This document shows positions 54,027 to 63,886 of a stretch of 64,000 nucleotides of DNA, piece by piece. The stretch spans positions 62,001 through 126,000 of the forward strand of contig JAFQOW010000039.1 in NCBI GenBank assembly GCA_017412055.1, written 5' to 3'. Position numbers and translations under genes: made by a program. How positions within the stretch are numbered: position 1 is the stretch's first letter; every line of letters begins with the position of its first letter. The notes under the pieces are model-generated. The model searched no databases. It saw nothing but the letters and a program-made list of their open reading frames with translations, and was not told the origin of the DNA. The stretch comes from Lachnospiraceae bacterium (lineage in GTDB: Bacteria > Bacillota > Clostridia > Lachnospirales > Lachnospiraceae).

Positions 54027-55286
54027 CTATATACTAAAGCCATTCTTACCGTTTTCCTTTTGTGTCTGCATTGCTTTATCAGCTGCCTTGTATATACGCT
54101 TATAAGAGTCAATATTTTTTCCAGCAACTGCAATTCCAATACTTACCGTCGCTCTATATCCATCGTAAAAAATTGTATCCGATATATCCTCTGATACCTT
54201 TTTACAAATCTCTCTACAGCGTTCCTCTACATACATAATATCAATTGTATTTCTTATAAATACAGCAAATACATCACCGTATACTCTTCCTACAATATCA
54301 AAATCCTGTCTAAACATATCACATAACGCAGTGCTAATTCTATCTAATAATTTATCTCCTGTTTCGCACCCATAGCATTCATTAATATATGACATATTGT
54401 CCACATCAACTATAAGCATAGTACACTTTTTATCCTTGGAGACAGCAAATATTTCATCCACTTCATTCTCCATGGCAGTTGCGCTATATAATCCGGTTAA
54501 TTTATCATATTCCACTTCTTTTCTTTTATGAGAAGACGATAACTTTTCTTCATTGACATCAGTCAATTTACCGATAATATATTTTCTCCCGGTTTTAGGA
54601 TTTGTGAATCTTGCGTAAGACAATCTATACCATGTATATTTCCCAGTAAATAGCTTACTTCTAAAGTCTACCATATATTTGTCAAACTGCAATATATCTT
54701 CTTTTATTATTTTTTTCAAAACTTTATAATCTTCATTGCTCAATGTAGGGCTTACAGAGTCAAGATAATTTTCTTTACTATAAAAAATCTCATATTTACC
54801 ATTAACAAAACGAGACAACTCAATATAATCTTTGGTAATATCATAATCCACAAATATTTCATTAATATTTTCTATTAAAAAATTAAACTTTTCAATTTGA
54901 AGAGCTAATTTCTCCTCATTTTCATTAAGCTTAATAATAGCTTCTTCCTGTTCTGTAACATCAATTATAAGTACCTTCGTACACTCATGTTTAGTCAAAG
55001 TATCTATATATATTTCTCCATAACAATTAACAGATATTATCTGTCCATTTTTGCACAATATCTGATGATTAATATAGGCTTCACCCTTTTCTCTAAAAGA
55101 ATATAATGCGTTCACGTAATCTTCCCTATACATTTCAGGTACCAAATCAAATATGCACATATTTCTTTCGTTTACATCCTCTAATCGATAACCTGTGATA
55201 ACAGTAAAGCCTTCATCAATTTTAATTATCTTACCCGTAAGTTCATTATCAATATAATATTTTGCATATTTCACGTTTCTAATCAT
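54027..55286 (-). CDS. PAS-GGDEF protein with degenerate active site
   Basis: A 419-residue signalling protein. An N-terminal PAS domain (DEGFTVITGYRLEDVNERN, about 24-110) is followed by a second sensor-like part and a GGDEF domain (YDKLTGLYSATAMENEV onward). The catalytic loop reads VYGDVF where GGDEF is expected, so diguanylate cyclase activity is doubtful. The substrate-side residues (IVDVDNMSYINECYG) and the tail (DKAMQTQKENGKNGF) are kept. It may bind GTP or c-di-GMP as an effector, or have low activity. Confidence 0.88.
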   Translation of the reverse strand: MIRNVKYAKYYIDNELTGKIIKIDEGFTVITGYRLEDVNERNMCIFDLVPEMYREDYVNALYSFREKGEAYINHQILCKNGQIISVNCYGEIYIDTLTKHECTKVLIIDVTEQEEAIIKLNENEEKLALQIEKFNFLIENINEIFVDYDITKDYIELSRFVNGKYEIFYSKENYLDSVSPTLSNEDYKVLKKIIKEDILQFDKYMVDFRSKLFTGKYTWYRLSYARFTNPKTGRKYIIGKLTDVNEEKLSSSHKRKEVEYDKLTGLYSATAMENEVDEIFAVSKDKKCTMLIVDVDNMSYINECYGCETGDKLLDRISTALCDMFRQDFDIVGRVYGDVFAVFIRNTIDIMYVEERCREICKKVSEDISDTIFYDGYRATVSIGIAVAGKNIDSYKRIYKAADKAMQTQKENGKNGFSI

Positions 55287-55322
55287 AGTTCCACCTCTTT
55301 ACAACCTAAACCCATATTATCA

Positions 55323-55362
55323 AAAGTAGTTGCCATATCCACCACAGATAGGCAACTACTTT
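55323..55362 (-). promoter_or_regulatory. Strong hairpin in the leader of the GGDEF gene
   Basis: AAAGTAGTTGCC (55323-55334) pairs perfectly with GGCAACTACTTT (55351-55362), with an inner TATC/GATA pair. It lies 37 bases upstream of the GGDEF start and downstream of its likely promoter, so it would be in the mRNA leader. A short T run follows on the minus strand; it could be an attenuator. The rest of 55287-55604 holds the two divergent promoters. Confidence 0.55.
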
Positions 55363-55438
55363 AAACATCCTTTTATCCCTCTGTAAGCATTTTAACGAAC
55401 ATCCCCCAATTCGTCACTATTCGCCACTTACAACTGCT

Positions 55439-55466
55439 ATTATATCATTCATTACAGCTAAAACAA
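55439..55466 (-). promoter_or_regulatory. Probable promoter of the PAS-GGDEF gene
   Basis: On the minus strand, TTGTTT (55461-55466) and TATAAT (55439-55444) are 16 bases apart. It starts a leader of about 150 bases that includes the hairpin. Confidence 0.5.
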
Positions 55467-55530
55467 GGGTATTCTCTACACTTATGAAATGTTTTAAATA
55501 TATTTCGAGTATTATCATACACCAAATTTA

Positions 55531-55559
55531 TTGTCTTTTTAATCTAAATAGTATATAAT
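55531..55559 (+). promoter_or_regulatory. Promoter of the XRE/S24-like regulator
   Basis: TTGTCT (55531-55536) and TATAAT (55554-55559) are 17 bases apart, 45 bases before the start codon; GAAAGGA forms the ribosome site. Confidence 0.6.
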
Positions 55560-55604
55560 ATAATAAACAAACAATTAATTACATATTTACGAAAGGATTT
55601 TAAA

Positions 55605-56315
55605 ATGAATAATATATACGATATAGATAAACGACTGAAACTTTTAATGAAAATCCAAGGCTTAACCATCTCTGAATTAGCTGCTAAAGCTGATATATCT
55701 GAAGATACTATAAAATCCATAAGAAGTGGAAAAACAAAAAATCCCAGTTTATATGTTTTAGCTGCTATAGCAGATGTATTATCATGCACCTTAGATAATC
55801 TAATAGGCCGAACACCAAAAGATCTAGATGAAGCAGACCTTTTAAGAAAATGGCGCAGTCTTGATAACCACGGAAAAAGCAACACATTTCTCCTAATCAA
55901 CGACGAGCTTACAAAGCAACCACGACTGACAGGACGTATGCGACAATTTAAATATCACTGTGCTACATCTTATTTAGGGAATGGTGCTTTATTTGACAAA
56001 ACGCAAATAGAGTATATTGATATACCTGCTGATTATATGACTGAGGCAGATTTTGGTTTTAAAATAACAAGTGACAGCTACATTCCACTATATTTTCCAA
56101 ATGATATTATTGCACTAAAAAAGCGACCTCCGCTTCCAACAGAAGTCGCTTGCTATTCAAAGGATAATATATTCTACATAAGAAAATATGCCATAATAAA
56201 TGGTATCCCAAGATACATACCTATTAACGCCATAAACAATGAATTAGAACTAAAAAAAATCTCCGAATATGATTGTCTTGGCACTGTAATAGGTCTAGTT
56301 CGTCAGGCAGTCTAG
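55605..56315 (+). CDS. XRE-family repressor with S24/LexA-like C-terminal domain
   Basis: A 236-residue regulator. The N-terminal HTH_XRE domain covers residues 8-66 ([20 protein letters not shown]...[24 protein letters not shown], partly quoted). The C-terminal half has [19 protein letters not shown] and [12 protein letters not shown], which match the positions of the Ser and Lys of S24 peptidases, as in phage CI or LexA-like repressors. It stands alone, in reverse direction to its neighbours, and its last 4 bases overlap the pyrF stop. It could be a stress-cleavable repressor; no target is visible. Confidence 0.82.
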   Translation: MNNIYDIDKRLKLLMKIQGLTISELAAKADISEDTIKSIRSGKTKNPSLYVLAAIADVLSCTLDNLIGRTPKDLDEADLLRKWRSLDNHGKSNTFLLINDELTKQPRLTGRMRQFKYHCATSYLGNGALFDKTQIEYIDIPADYMTEADFGFKITSDSYIPLYFPNDIIALKKRPPLPTEVACYSKDNIFYIRKYAIINGIPRYIPINAINNELELKKISEYDCLGTVIGLVRQAV

Positions 56316-57010
56316 CCTACAAATTCCTCTACACATCTTCTATATGCAGCCACAGGATCCTCTGCTGCTGTTATAGGTCTACCTACAACTATATAGTCAG
56401 AGCCAATTTCTTTGGCTTTGGCTGGAGTTGTAACTCTAACCTGATCTCCTATATCACCATCAGCAAACCTTACACCTGGTGTAACTGTTATAAAGTTATC
56501 GCCACAAGTTGCATGTACCTTACCAGCTTCAAGTGGAGAACACACGATACCATCAAGCCCTGAATCTGCCGCATTCTTAGCATAATGCATAACCACTTCA
56601 TCTATAGGTCGTTCAATAAGTAAATCCTCTCTCATTCTCTCTTCACTTGTAGATGTAAGCTGAGTAACAGCTATAAGAAGCGGTCTAGTTCCATCTTCTC
56701 TTGTAAGACCCTCTAAAGCAGCTTCCATCATAGCCTTTGTACCAGCAGCGTGTAAATTACACATATCAACATCAAGATTTGACAATACATTCATAGACTT
56801 CTTCACTGTATTAGGAATATCGTGAAGCTTAAGATCTAAGAAAATCTTATGTCCCATCTTCTTTATTTCTTTTACAATAGCCGGACCTTCAGCATAGAAT
56901 AATTCCATTCCAATCTTTACATATGGCTTCTCATCCTTAAATTTTGATAAAAAGCTAATAACCTCATCCTTACTGCTAAAGTCACATGCTACAATAACAT
57001 CCTTACCCAT
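56312..57010 (-). CDS. pyrF: Orotidine 5'-phosphate decarboxylase
   Basis: A 232-residue barrel enzyme giving UMP. The catalytic K-x-x-D motif is in [53 protein letters not shown] and [15 protein letters not shown] are standard. No other pyr gene is beside it. It converges with the repressor gene, sharing 4 bases. Confidence 0.96.
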   Translation of the reverse strand: MGKDVIVACDFSSKDEVISFLSKFKDEKPYVKIGMELFYAEGPAIVKEIKKMGHKIFLDLKLHDIPNTVKKSMNVLSNLDVDMCNLHAAGTKAMMEAALEGLTREDGTRPLLIAVTQLTSTSEERMREDLLIERPIDEVVMHYAKNAADSGLDGIVCSPLEAGKVHATCGDNFITVTPGVRFADGDIGDQVRVTTPAKAKEIGSDYIVVGRPITAAEDPVAAYRRCVEEFVG

Positions 57011-57041
57011 TTTTCATCTTCCTTTCTTAAGTAATTAAATT

Positions 57042-58481
57042 TTATTTATTTTTCCATGTAGATGGCATAAATAACAATAACATAGGGAATATCTCTAATC
57101 TACCAATAAGCATATCCAAGGTTAATACTATCTTAGATAATGGCGAGAAAAGAGCAAAATTATCTGTTGGACCAACTCCACCAAATCCTGGTCCTATATT
57201 ATTTATTGTTGCTGCAACAGCTGTGAAATTTGTCTCAAAATCAAAATTATCAACGGAAATAATTATAAATGAAAATGCATATATCACAACATAAACAAGA
57301 AAATATATACATACCATTCTCGTAGTATCATCAGATATAGCCTTTCCGTCCATTTTTGTTATCTTTACCCTCTGTGGATGAATAAGCTTCTTCACTTCTT
57401 TTGCCAACGATTTAAATCCTATAATAAATCTACTTATTTTTATCCCACCAGCTGTACTTCCTGCACAGCCTCCTAAAAACATAACCAAAAATAATATTCC
57501 CTTTGAAAATGATGGCCACACCTCATAGTCTATAGTACTAAATCCAGTAGTAGTCATAAGCGATGACACCTGAAATGCTGAATGTCGGATAGCGTCACCA
57601 GTATTTCCAATCACATCAACTATATTTATTGTTACTAAAACAATAGCTGTTATATATAATATAAAATACCAGCGCACTTCTTCCATTTTTAACGCTTGAC
57701 CTATTTTTTTAAAAATCAACAGATAATAAAAACTAAAATTAATGCCAAATATAAACATAAATATAGTAATTATCCACTGTTGTGCAGCAGTACAACTTCC
57801 AATACTGTCAGAGTAAATGCCAAATCCACCTGTTCCAGCAGTTCCTGCAGTAGTACAAATATTTTCAAAAACTGGCATTCCTGAAATTGCAAGGCAAACA
57901 AACATAATCACTGTCAATGTCATATAAATTCCGTACAATATCAACGCCGTCTGTTTCATTTTTGGCACAAGCTTACCAACATTAGAACCAGAGCTCTCTG
58001 CTCTCAGTAAATGCATATTGTTACCACCAGCCATTGGAATAATAGCCATTATAAATACTATAACTCCCATTCCTCCAATCCAATGGGAAAAGCTCCTCCA
58101 AAAGAGCATACAATTTGACAAATCCTCTACTCTTCCTAATATACTAGCTCCTGTTGTCGTAAAACCTGACGCAATTTCAAATACAGCATCTATCATATTA
58201 GGTATCTCTCCACTTATGAAAAAAGGAATCGCGCCAACAATACTCATAATTATCCAGCTAAGCGCAACTACCACAAAGCCTTCCCTTGCATAAAACCGCC
58301 TATCTTTAGGTTTTTTATATGATACAGCTAAGCCTATGAGTATAGCACATATAGCTGGTATCAAGAAATAAATTCCAACCTTCTCACGATATACCAGAGC
58401 TACAATAAATGGTAGCATTAAAAACAATCCAAGGAATATAATAACCTTTCCCAAGATATACAATACAATTCGATAATTCAT
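57042..58481 (-). CDS. trkH: Potassium uptake membrane subunit TrkH/KtrB type
   Basis: A 479-residue membrane protein with about ten helices in four pore repeats. The selectivity-filter regions are seen in SGFTTTGASI, TAGTAGTGGFGIY, MTTTGFSTIDYE and NNIGPGFGGVGP. SHWIGGMGVIVFIMAI is a family motif. With TrkA it imports potassium. It lies 14 bases after trkA. Confidence 0.95.
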   Translation of the reverse strand: MNYRIVLYILGKVIIFLGLFLMLPFIVALVYREKVGIYFLIPAICAILIGLAVSYKKPKDRRFYAREGFVVVALSWIIMSIVGAIPFFISGEIPNMIDAVFEIASGFTTTGASILGRVEDLSNCMLFWRSFSHWIGGMGVIVFIMAIIPMAGGNNMHLLRAESSGSNVGKLVPKMKQTALILYGIYMTLTVIMFVCLAISGMPVFENICTTAGTAGTGGFGIYSDSIGSCTAAQQWIITIFMFIFGINFSFYYLLIFKKIGQALKMEEVRWYFILYITAIVLVTINIVDVIGNTGDAIRHSAFQVSSLMTTTGFSTIDYEVWPSFSKGILFLVMFLGGCAGSTAGGIKISRFIIGFKSLAKEVKKLIHPQRVKITKMDGKAISDDTTRMVCIYFLVYVVIYAFSFIIISVDNFDFETNFTAVAATINNIGPGFGGVGPTDNFALFSPLSKIVLTLDMLIGRLEIFPMLLLFMPSTWKNK

Positions 58482-58495
58482 AGCAATTTACCTCA

Positions 58496-59863
58496 TTAAC
58501 CTTTATTATCTTCTAATATATCATCGATGTCACGCAAGCCAGTATTAGTTGTAACCACTATAACACCATCTCCTGGCATAAGCATATCTTGTCCTGACGG
58601 AGTAATTATCCTACCTTTTCTCGAAATACAACATATTAATAAATTCTTCTTCAAATTAAGTTCATATAAAGTCTTTTCAATAATCTTAGCATTGCCTGTA
58701 ATTCTAAATTCTAATGCCTCAACCTTACCATCATATAATCTATGAAGCGTCTGTACCTTACTACCATAAGAATTCTGCATAGCTCTTACGTATCTAATTA
58801 TATATGCTGCTGTAATCGCTTTCACCGAAACCACTGTATCCATCTCTAAGTCATTTAATACTTCGCCAAATGTAAGCTTATCTATCTTTGTCATGGTCTT
58901 GCACTTACCTATTTTTTTAGCATACATAGTAAGTAGAATATTTTCTTCATCTAAAGAAGTAAGTGCAGCCATTGCATCTGTTTCTGTTATACCTTCTGAT
59001 AATAATAAATCCTTATCAATGCACGAACCATTAATTACCATCGCAGATGGAAGTAATTCACTTAACTCTTCACATCTTTCTTTGTTTTCTTCTATTATCT
59101 TAACACTAACACCAGTTTTATTAAGCTGTTTTGCAAGATAATATGATGTTGTCCCGCCACCCGCTATCATAATAGATTTAATAGGTGAACTCTTAATCTT
59201 CATTTTCTTAAAAAATGAATTTGATTCCTCTACAGGCAATATAAGAGAAACAATATCTCCCTCCTTCAAGCAAAATTCACCATTAGGTATTGTAAGTTCT
59301 TTATTTCTATCAACTATACACACCAGTGTTCTTTTACCTGCAACACTGGCCATATCCTTGATTACCAATCCATCTAGCGGTGAATCCTTTGTAACCGCTA
59401 CCTTTATGAGAGTAACTCGACCTTTTACAAAGGTTTCAACCTCCAACGCCTTAGGATACTGTATAAGACGAGACATTTCTGCTGCTGCTGTCATCTCAGG
59501 ATTAATAGCCATTGAAAGACCTAGCTCTTCCTTTAAGAAATTCACTTCAAAATCATATTCCGGCTTTCTGACTCTGGCTATAGTTTTACAATTACCAGCT
59601 TTCTTTGCCATAAGACAACATAACATATTTATTTCATCACTATCTGTAACTGAGATAAGCAAATCTGTTTCTTTAATACCCGCCTCTATCTGTGTCTCAT
59701 AACTTGCTCCGTTACCATTGACACAAAACACATCCATATTAGACGATACTCGCGTGAGCTTATCTTCATCCTTATCAATCAAAGTAATATCATGGCCTTC
59801 TTTTATAAGTTGTTCAGTTAATACATAACCTACTTTTCCGCAGCCAACAATAATTATCTTCAT
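58496..59863 (-). CDS. trkA: Potassium uptake regulatory subunit TrkA
   Basis: A 455-residue cytoplasmic protein with two RCK_N-RCK_C units. The nucleotide-binding motifs are IIVGCGKVGYVLTEQL (start) and IAGGGTTSYYLAKQL (about 233). Acidic ends of the binding strands (LIDKDEDK, IIEENKE) suit NAD/ATP binding. It gates TrkH. Confidence 0.95.
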   Translation of the reverse strand: MKIIIVGCGKVGYVLTEQLIKEGHDITLIDKDEDKLTRVSSNMDVFCVNGNGASYETQIEAGIKETDLLISVTDSDEINMLCCLMAKKAGNCKTIARVRKPEYDFEVNFLKEELGLSMAINPEMTAAAEMSRLIQYPKALEVETFVKGRVTLIKVAVTKDSPLDGLVIKDMASVAGKRTLVCIVDRNKELTIPNGEFCLKEGDIVSLILPVEESNSFFKKMKIKSSPIKSIMIAGGGTTSYYLAKQLNKTGVSVKIIEENKERCEELSELLPSAMVINGSCIDKDLLLSEGITETDAMAALTSLDEENILLTMYAKKIGKCKTMTKIDKLTFGEVLNDLEMDTVVSVKAITAAYIIRYVRAMQNSYGSKVQTLHRLYDGKVEALEFRITGNAKIIEKTLYELNLKKNLLICCISRKGRIITPSGQDMLMPGDGVIVVTTNTGLRDIDDILEDNKG

Positions 59864-59915
59864 TTTAAGCCTCCATAATTCCCTTTATATGCTATGTATT
59901 TACTATATTCGTATA

Positions 59916-61295
59916 CTATAAATCTATCTTAGGTAATCCTGCTAAGCCTGCTGCTATTTCCTCATCTGTAGGAATATAGTCACTCATTTCACCATCATTA
60001 AATCTCTGATATGCAAACATATCAAAGTAACCTGTACCTGTAAGACCAAAAAGAATAGTCTTCTCCTCTCCTGTCTCTTTGCACTTAAGAGCCTCATCTA
60101 TAGCCACCTTAATTGCATGACTACTTTCTGGAGCTGGGAGAATTCCCTCAACTCTGGCAAATCTCTGAGCAGCCTCAAATACACTTGTCTGCTCTACGGA
60201 TGTAGCCTCCATATATCCGTCTGCATAAAGCTGTGACAATGTAGAATTCATTCCGTGATATCTTAAACCACCTGCATGAGATGATGATGGAATAAATCCA
60301 CTTCCAAGTGTGTACATCTTACTAAGCGGACAAACCATACCTGTATCGCAATAATCATATGCATATTTACCTCTTGTAAGTGTAGGACATGATGCTGGCT
60401 CAACTGCTATAAATCTATAATCCTTATTTCCAAGAAGCTTTTCTCTCATAAATGGAGCTATAAGACCACCAAGGTTAGAACCACCACCTGCACAGCCTAT
60501 GATAATATCTGGATCTATGCCATATTTATCCATAGCCGCCTTTGTTTCAAGTCCAATAATAGACTGATGAAGCATTACCTGATTAAGAACACTACCAAGT
60601 ACATATCTGTAGCCTTCCTTATTTCCAGCTGCCTCTATGGCCTCTGAAATAGCACATCCAAGACTTCCAGTAGTGCCAGGATGAGCCTCTAAAATTCTCT
60701 TTCCTACCTCTGTTGTAGTAGAAGGCGAAGGTGTAACGCTTGCACCATATGTTCTCATAACTTCTCTTCTAAATGGCTTCTGCTCATAAGAACACTTAAC
60801 CATATATACATTACAATCAAGTCCTAGGTATGATGATGCCATAGAAAGAGCGGTTCCCCACTGACCTGCACCAGTTTCTGTAGTCACACCCTTAAGACCC
60901 TGATTCTTAGCATAATAAGCCTGTGCAATAGCCGAATTAAGCTTATGGCTTCCACTTGTATTATTGCCCTCAAACTTATAATAAATCTTAGCAGGTGTAC
61001 CTAAAGCCTTCTCAAGACAATATGCCCTGACAAGTGGTGCTGGACGATACATCTTATAGAAATCCAATATTTCCTGTGGAATATCAAAATATGCTGTATC
61101 CTCATCAAGCTCCTGCTTAATCAACTCATCACAGAATACTGGTTGAAGCTCTTCAAATGTTATAGGCTTTAACGTATCTTTGTTGAGAAGTGGTGCCGGT
61201 TTATTCTTCATATCAGCACGCATATTGTACCACTGACGTGGCATCTCGCTTTCTTCTAAGTATATTTTATAAGGAATTATCTTTTCCTCGCTCAT
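59916..61295 (-). CDS. trpB2: TrpB2-type tryptophan synthase beta-like enzyme
   Basis: A 459-residue PLP enzyme of the TrpB2 branch, longer at the N-terminus than ordinary TrpB. The PLP lysine is in NNTSGSHKLNSA, and GAGQWGTALSMASSYLG, GCAGGGSNLGGL and PAPESSHAIKVA are family motifs. It makes tryptophan from indole and serine. No trpA or other trp gene is near, which is common for trpB2 and suggests indole salvage. Confidence 0.93.
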   Translation of the reverse strand: MSEEKIIPYKIYLEESEMPRQWYNMRADMKNKPAPLLNKDTLKPITFEELQPVFCDELIKQELDEDTAYFDIPQEILDFYKMYRPAPLVRAYCLEKALGTPAKIYYKFEGNNTSGSHKLNSAIAQAYYAKNQGLKGVTTETGAGQWGTALSMASSYLGLDCNVYMVKCSYEQKPFRREVMRTYGASVTPSPSTTTEVGKRILEAHPGTTGSLGCAISEAIEAAGNKEGYRYVLGSVLNQVMLHQSIIGLETKAAMDKYGIDPDIIIGCAGGGSNLGGLIAPFMREKLLGNKDYRFIAVEPASCPTLTRGKYAYDYCDTGMVCPLSKMYTLGSGFIPSSSHAGGLRYHGMNSTLSQLYADGYMEATSVEQTSVFEAAQRFARVEGILPAPESSHAIKVAIDEALKCKETGEEKTILFGLTGTGYFDMFAYQRFNDGEMSDYIPTDEEIAAGLAGLPKIDL

Positions 61296-61331
61296 ATTCT
61301 ATTCCTCCTAATTTTAAAAATACTAACGCTA

Positions 61332-61360
61332 ATTCTATCACGATTACATATATTTTTCAA
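61332..61360 (-). promoter_or_regulatory. Probable trpB2 promoter
   Basis: On the minus strand, TTGAAA (61355-61360) and TAGAAT (61332-61337) are 17 bases apart, 36 bases before the start codon; no room for a leader regulator is left. Confidence 0.6.
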
Positions 61361-61417
61361 CCAAATTAAAAGTAGAAGAATAAAAGTTGTGAAAGGTCGA
61401 ACAGTGTGGTAATATAA

Positions 61418-61690
61418 AAAAAAGAAAACGAATATGTGAAATCATAGAGGTTCTTAGCAATAAGAAACAACAGCTCATTTCATCTGTATTTATTATTCTT
61501 GTACTTATGACAAGTGCTAGTCTCTGTATGTATAGCATAGAACACAATGCACAGCCGGATACCTTCAAAAATGTTTTTTCTGGCATATGGTGGGCAGCAT
61601 CTACATTGCTCACGGTAGGATATGGAGATATATATCCCGTAACTGTTATGGGAAAATTACTTGGAATTATTAGAGGATATGAACAATATA
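61418..61690 (+). pseudogene. Fragment of a voltage-type potassium channel gene
   Basis: A reading frame from about 61418 encodes the last part of an Ion_trans_2 channel: IIEVLSNKKQQLISSVFIIL (end of S4-S5), a membrane helix, SIEHNAQPDTFKNVFSGIWW, the pore with the selectivity filter TLLTVGYGD, and IYPVTVMGKLLGII. It then leaves the family: the expected last helix is missing and unrelated codons follow. The first four helices are missing too, with a stop just upstream. It is thus a leftover of a deletion between trpB2 and the esterase gene. Confidence 0.82.
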
Positions 61691-61753
61691 GAAATATAAA
61701 CAAATATTGTTTCTATTATTTTTACAAAAAATATTTTAGGAGATTAAAAAAAT

Positions 61754-62506
61754 ATGATAAAAAAATTTTCACTAACTATTCCTTCACTTTCAGGAAACGA
61801 AGAACGTGCAGGCTATATTTATTTGCCACCAACATACGAAGAAAATACATACTCTCGTTATCCAGTATTATATATGTTTGATGGACAGAACATTTTCTTT
61901 GACGAGGATGCAACCTATAAAACCTCATGGGGATTAAGCGATTATTTAGAACACAATCCTGTAGATATGATTATTATCGCTATCGCCAGCAGTACTACTG
62001 GCAATAATCGTTTATATGAATATACACCCTATTATTTTACATACAATGGCGAAGATATAAAAGCTAAGGGGAAATTATATATGGATTGGCTGATTAATGA
62101 TTTAAAGCCCCAGGTAGATGAAAAGCTTAGAACATTGAAGGATAGAAAAAACACGTATATATGTGGGTCCTCCTTAGGTGGATTAATGTCTTTCTACGGT
62201 GCTGTTGCATATAACAGATATTTTAGCAAAGCCATCTGCTTATCCCCTAGCTTATGGGTCAATGTAAATGGTGTAGTTGAAACTATCAATAAAAACAAAA
62301 TGAATGAAGATATATGTATATATATGGATTACGGCAGTGGTGAGTTAGACAATCACGTTGAAAACAGGGAAATACTTGCTAAAGTCACTTCCCTACTTAT
62401 AGATAGAAAAGTTAATCCTACTTTAACTATAGCTCATGGCGCAAAACACTGTGAAGCTTCCTGGGCAAAAAGAGTTCCATATTTTATGAAATGGCTGGAT
62501 ATTTAA
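61754..62506 (+). CDS. Alpha/beta hydrolase, putative esterase (esterase D family)
   Basis: A 250-residue hydrolase of the PF00756 type. The start has IYLPPTYEENTYSRYPVLYMFDGQN. The nucleophile is in the elbow GSSLGGLMSFY, an Asp candidate is in IYMDYGSGELDNH, and the catalytic His is in HGAKHCEASW. No signal peptide is seen, so it acts in the cytoplasm, possibly on siderophore or acyl esters. An AGGAG-like site precedes the start. It overlaps nothing real, but lies right after the channel fragment. Confidence 0.88.
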   Translation: MIKKFSLTIPSLSGNEERAGYIYLPPTYEENTYSRYPVLYMFDGQNIFFDEDATYKTSWGLSDYLEHNPVDMIIIAIASSTTGNNRLYEYTPYYFTYNGEDIKAKGKLYMDWLINDLKPQVDEKLRTLKDRKNTYICGSSLGGLMSFYGAVAYNRYFSKAICLSPSLWVNVNGVVETINKNKMNEDICIYMDYGSGELDNHVENREILAKVTSLLIDRKVNPTLTIAHGAKHCEASWAKRVPYFMKWLDI

Positions 62507-62513
62507 TCCAGCC
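62493..62513 (+). terminator. Possible terminator of the esterase gene
   Basis: GGCTGGAT (62493-62500) pairs with ATCCAGCC (62506-62513) around a 5-base loop, overlapping the stop codon. The T tail is weak. It lies between two convergent genes. Confidence 0.45.
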
Positions 62514-62539
62514 GTTTATCGTACATATATATAACCTTT

Positions 62540-63886
62540 CTACTCTTCAATAACTCTTTTATTTCGCCAACCACCTTTTTTCCATCTTATATAAACCACA
62601 ATACCTCTAAGAATCTCATCCATAGCCATAGCTATCCATATACCAGCAAGTCCCATATTCAAAACAATAGCAAAAATATATCCAAATAAAACTGCTACAC
62701 CCCACATAGATGCCATTCCAAGGTATGTTGGAAATTTAACATCTCCTGCTGCTCTCATACTATTTATAATAACAAGATTTGCCGTTCTACCAATTTCTAA
62801 AAAGATACATATAAATAAAACCTTACTTGATAACTTTATTATTTCAGAATTTTTCGTAAAGAAGCCAATTGTAATAGGACTAACCATCCAGTTTATAATT
62901 GCTATACCAACAGAAATAAGCAATGCCTTCTTTAAGGACTTCATAACTCTACTATATGCATAATCATATTCATTTGCACCTACTGCATGACCGACAATTA
63001 TAGATGTTGCCACCGCAGCAGAGACTGAATACAGGTAAGCAAAATTACTAACCATCTGTGCAAAGGTCTTAGTGTTTGATACCACATCAGAATCAAATGT
63101 ATTTACCATTATAAGAATAATTATCTGAGCGATATTATATGAAATATTTTCTCCTGCTGTTGGAATTCCTAGCTTTAAAAGCTTTTTAAGTATTTCCTTT
63201 GGAAATGGCCATAAACATTTTATAGAAATACTTCCTTCTATCTTATACTTAAAGAGTAATATCGCTATAACCAAAGCTATGACTCTACTAATTGTTGTAG
63301 ACAATGCAACACCCTTAACACCTAAATTCAAATGTTTAAGTGGACCAAACAAGAAAATGTAATTTCCAACAATATTGATTATGTTCATACTTAAAACAAT
63401 AAGCATTCCAAACTTTGTTTTTCCATTATTTCTAAATATTTGTGAAAAAACATCTATAATAGCCTGCACAAACATAAATCCGCCGACAATCATCATATAA
63501 TCCTTAGAATCTGTTAGCATAAAGCCTGGTGTTTGCATAATCTTCAATATAAAATCACACCCAGCTAAAAGTATAAATGATATCACGCCACTTAGTATTA
63601 AATTAAAAAATATAGACACAGTATATATTTCATTTAATTTATCTTCAAGCTTTGCTCCAATATACTGTGCAATCATTACTCCCGCTGCGCTGGAAATAAT
63701 TGTGAAAGCCAGTGTTAAAAATCCCAATATCTGATTAGCCTGTCCTATACCACTTACAGCATTTTCATCATATCCTGTAATCATAAGCATATCTATATAT
63801 CCTAAACACAATGATAATAAACACTGTACAAATATAGGCCAGCCCAATTTAAAAAGAGACATTTTTCTTACGTCAACCTCTGCCAT
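62540..63886 (-). CDS. MATE family efflux transporter
   Basis: A 448-residue transporter with twelve predicted membrane helices in two halves. Typical MATE stretches are FKLGWPIFVQCLLSLCLGYID, SGIGQANQILGFLTLAF, NAVGANEY-type VGHAVGANEYDYA and FPTYLGMASMWGVAVLFGYI (partly quoted). It exports drugs or metabolites using an ion gradient. The closest group appears to be NorM/DinF-like. Bases 63887-64000 after it show no gene. Confidence 0.93.
   Translation of the reverse strand: MAEVDVRKMSLFKLGWPIFVQCLLSLCLGYIDMLMITGYDENAVSGIGQANQILGFLTLAFTIISSAAGVMIAQYIGAKLEDKLNEIYTVSIFFNLILSGVISFILLAGCDFILKIMQTPGFMLTDSKDYMMIVGGFMFVQAIIDVFSQIFRNNGKTKFGMLIVLSMNIINIVGNYIFLFGPLKHLNLGVKGVALSTTISRVIALVIAILLFKYKIEGSISIKCLWPFPKEILKKLLKLGIPTAGENISYNIAQIIILIMVNTFDSDVVSNTKTFAQMVSNFAYLYSVSAAVATSIIVGHAVGANEYDYAYSRVMKSLKKALLISVGIAIINWMVSPITIGFFTKNSEIIKLSSKVLFICIFLEIGRTANLVIINSMRAAGDVKFPTYLGMASMWGVAVLFGYIFAIVLNMGLAGIWIAMAMDEILRGIVVYIRWKKGGWRNKRVIEE

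Noticed and set aside
55287-55440. c-di-GMP riboswitch upstream of the GGDEF gene
   Set aside because: The hairpin lacks the conserved bases and second helix of either c-di-GMP riboswitch class.
61691-61881. Continuation of the potassium-channel frame
   Set aside because: The encoded residues are Lys/Tyr/Arg-rich and unlike the family, and the frame overlaps the real start of the esterase gene.
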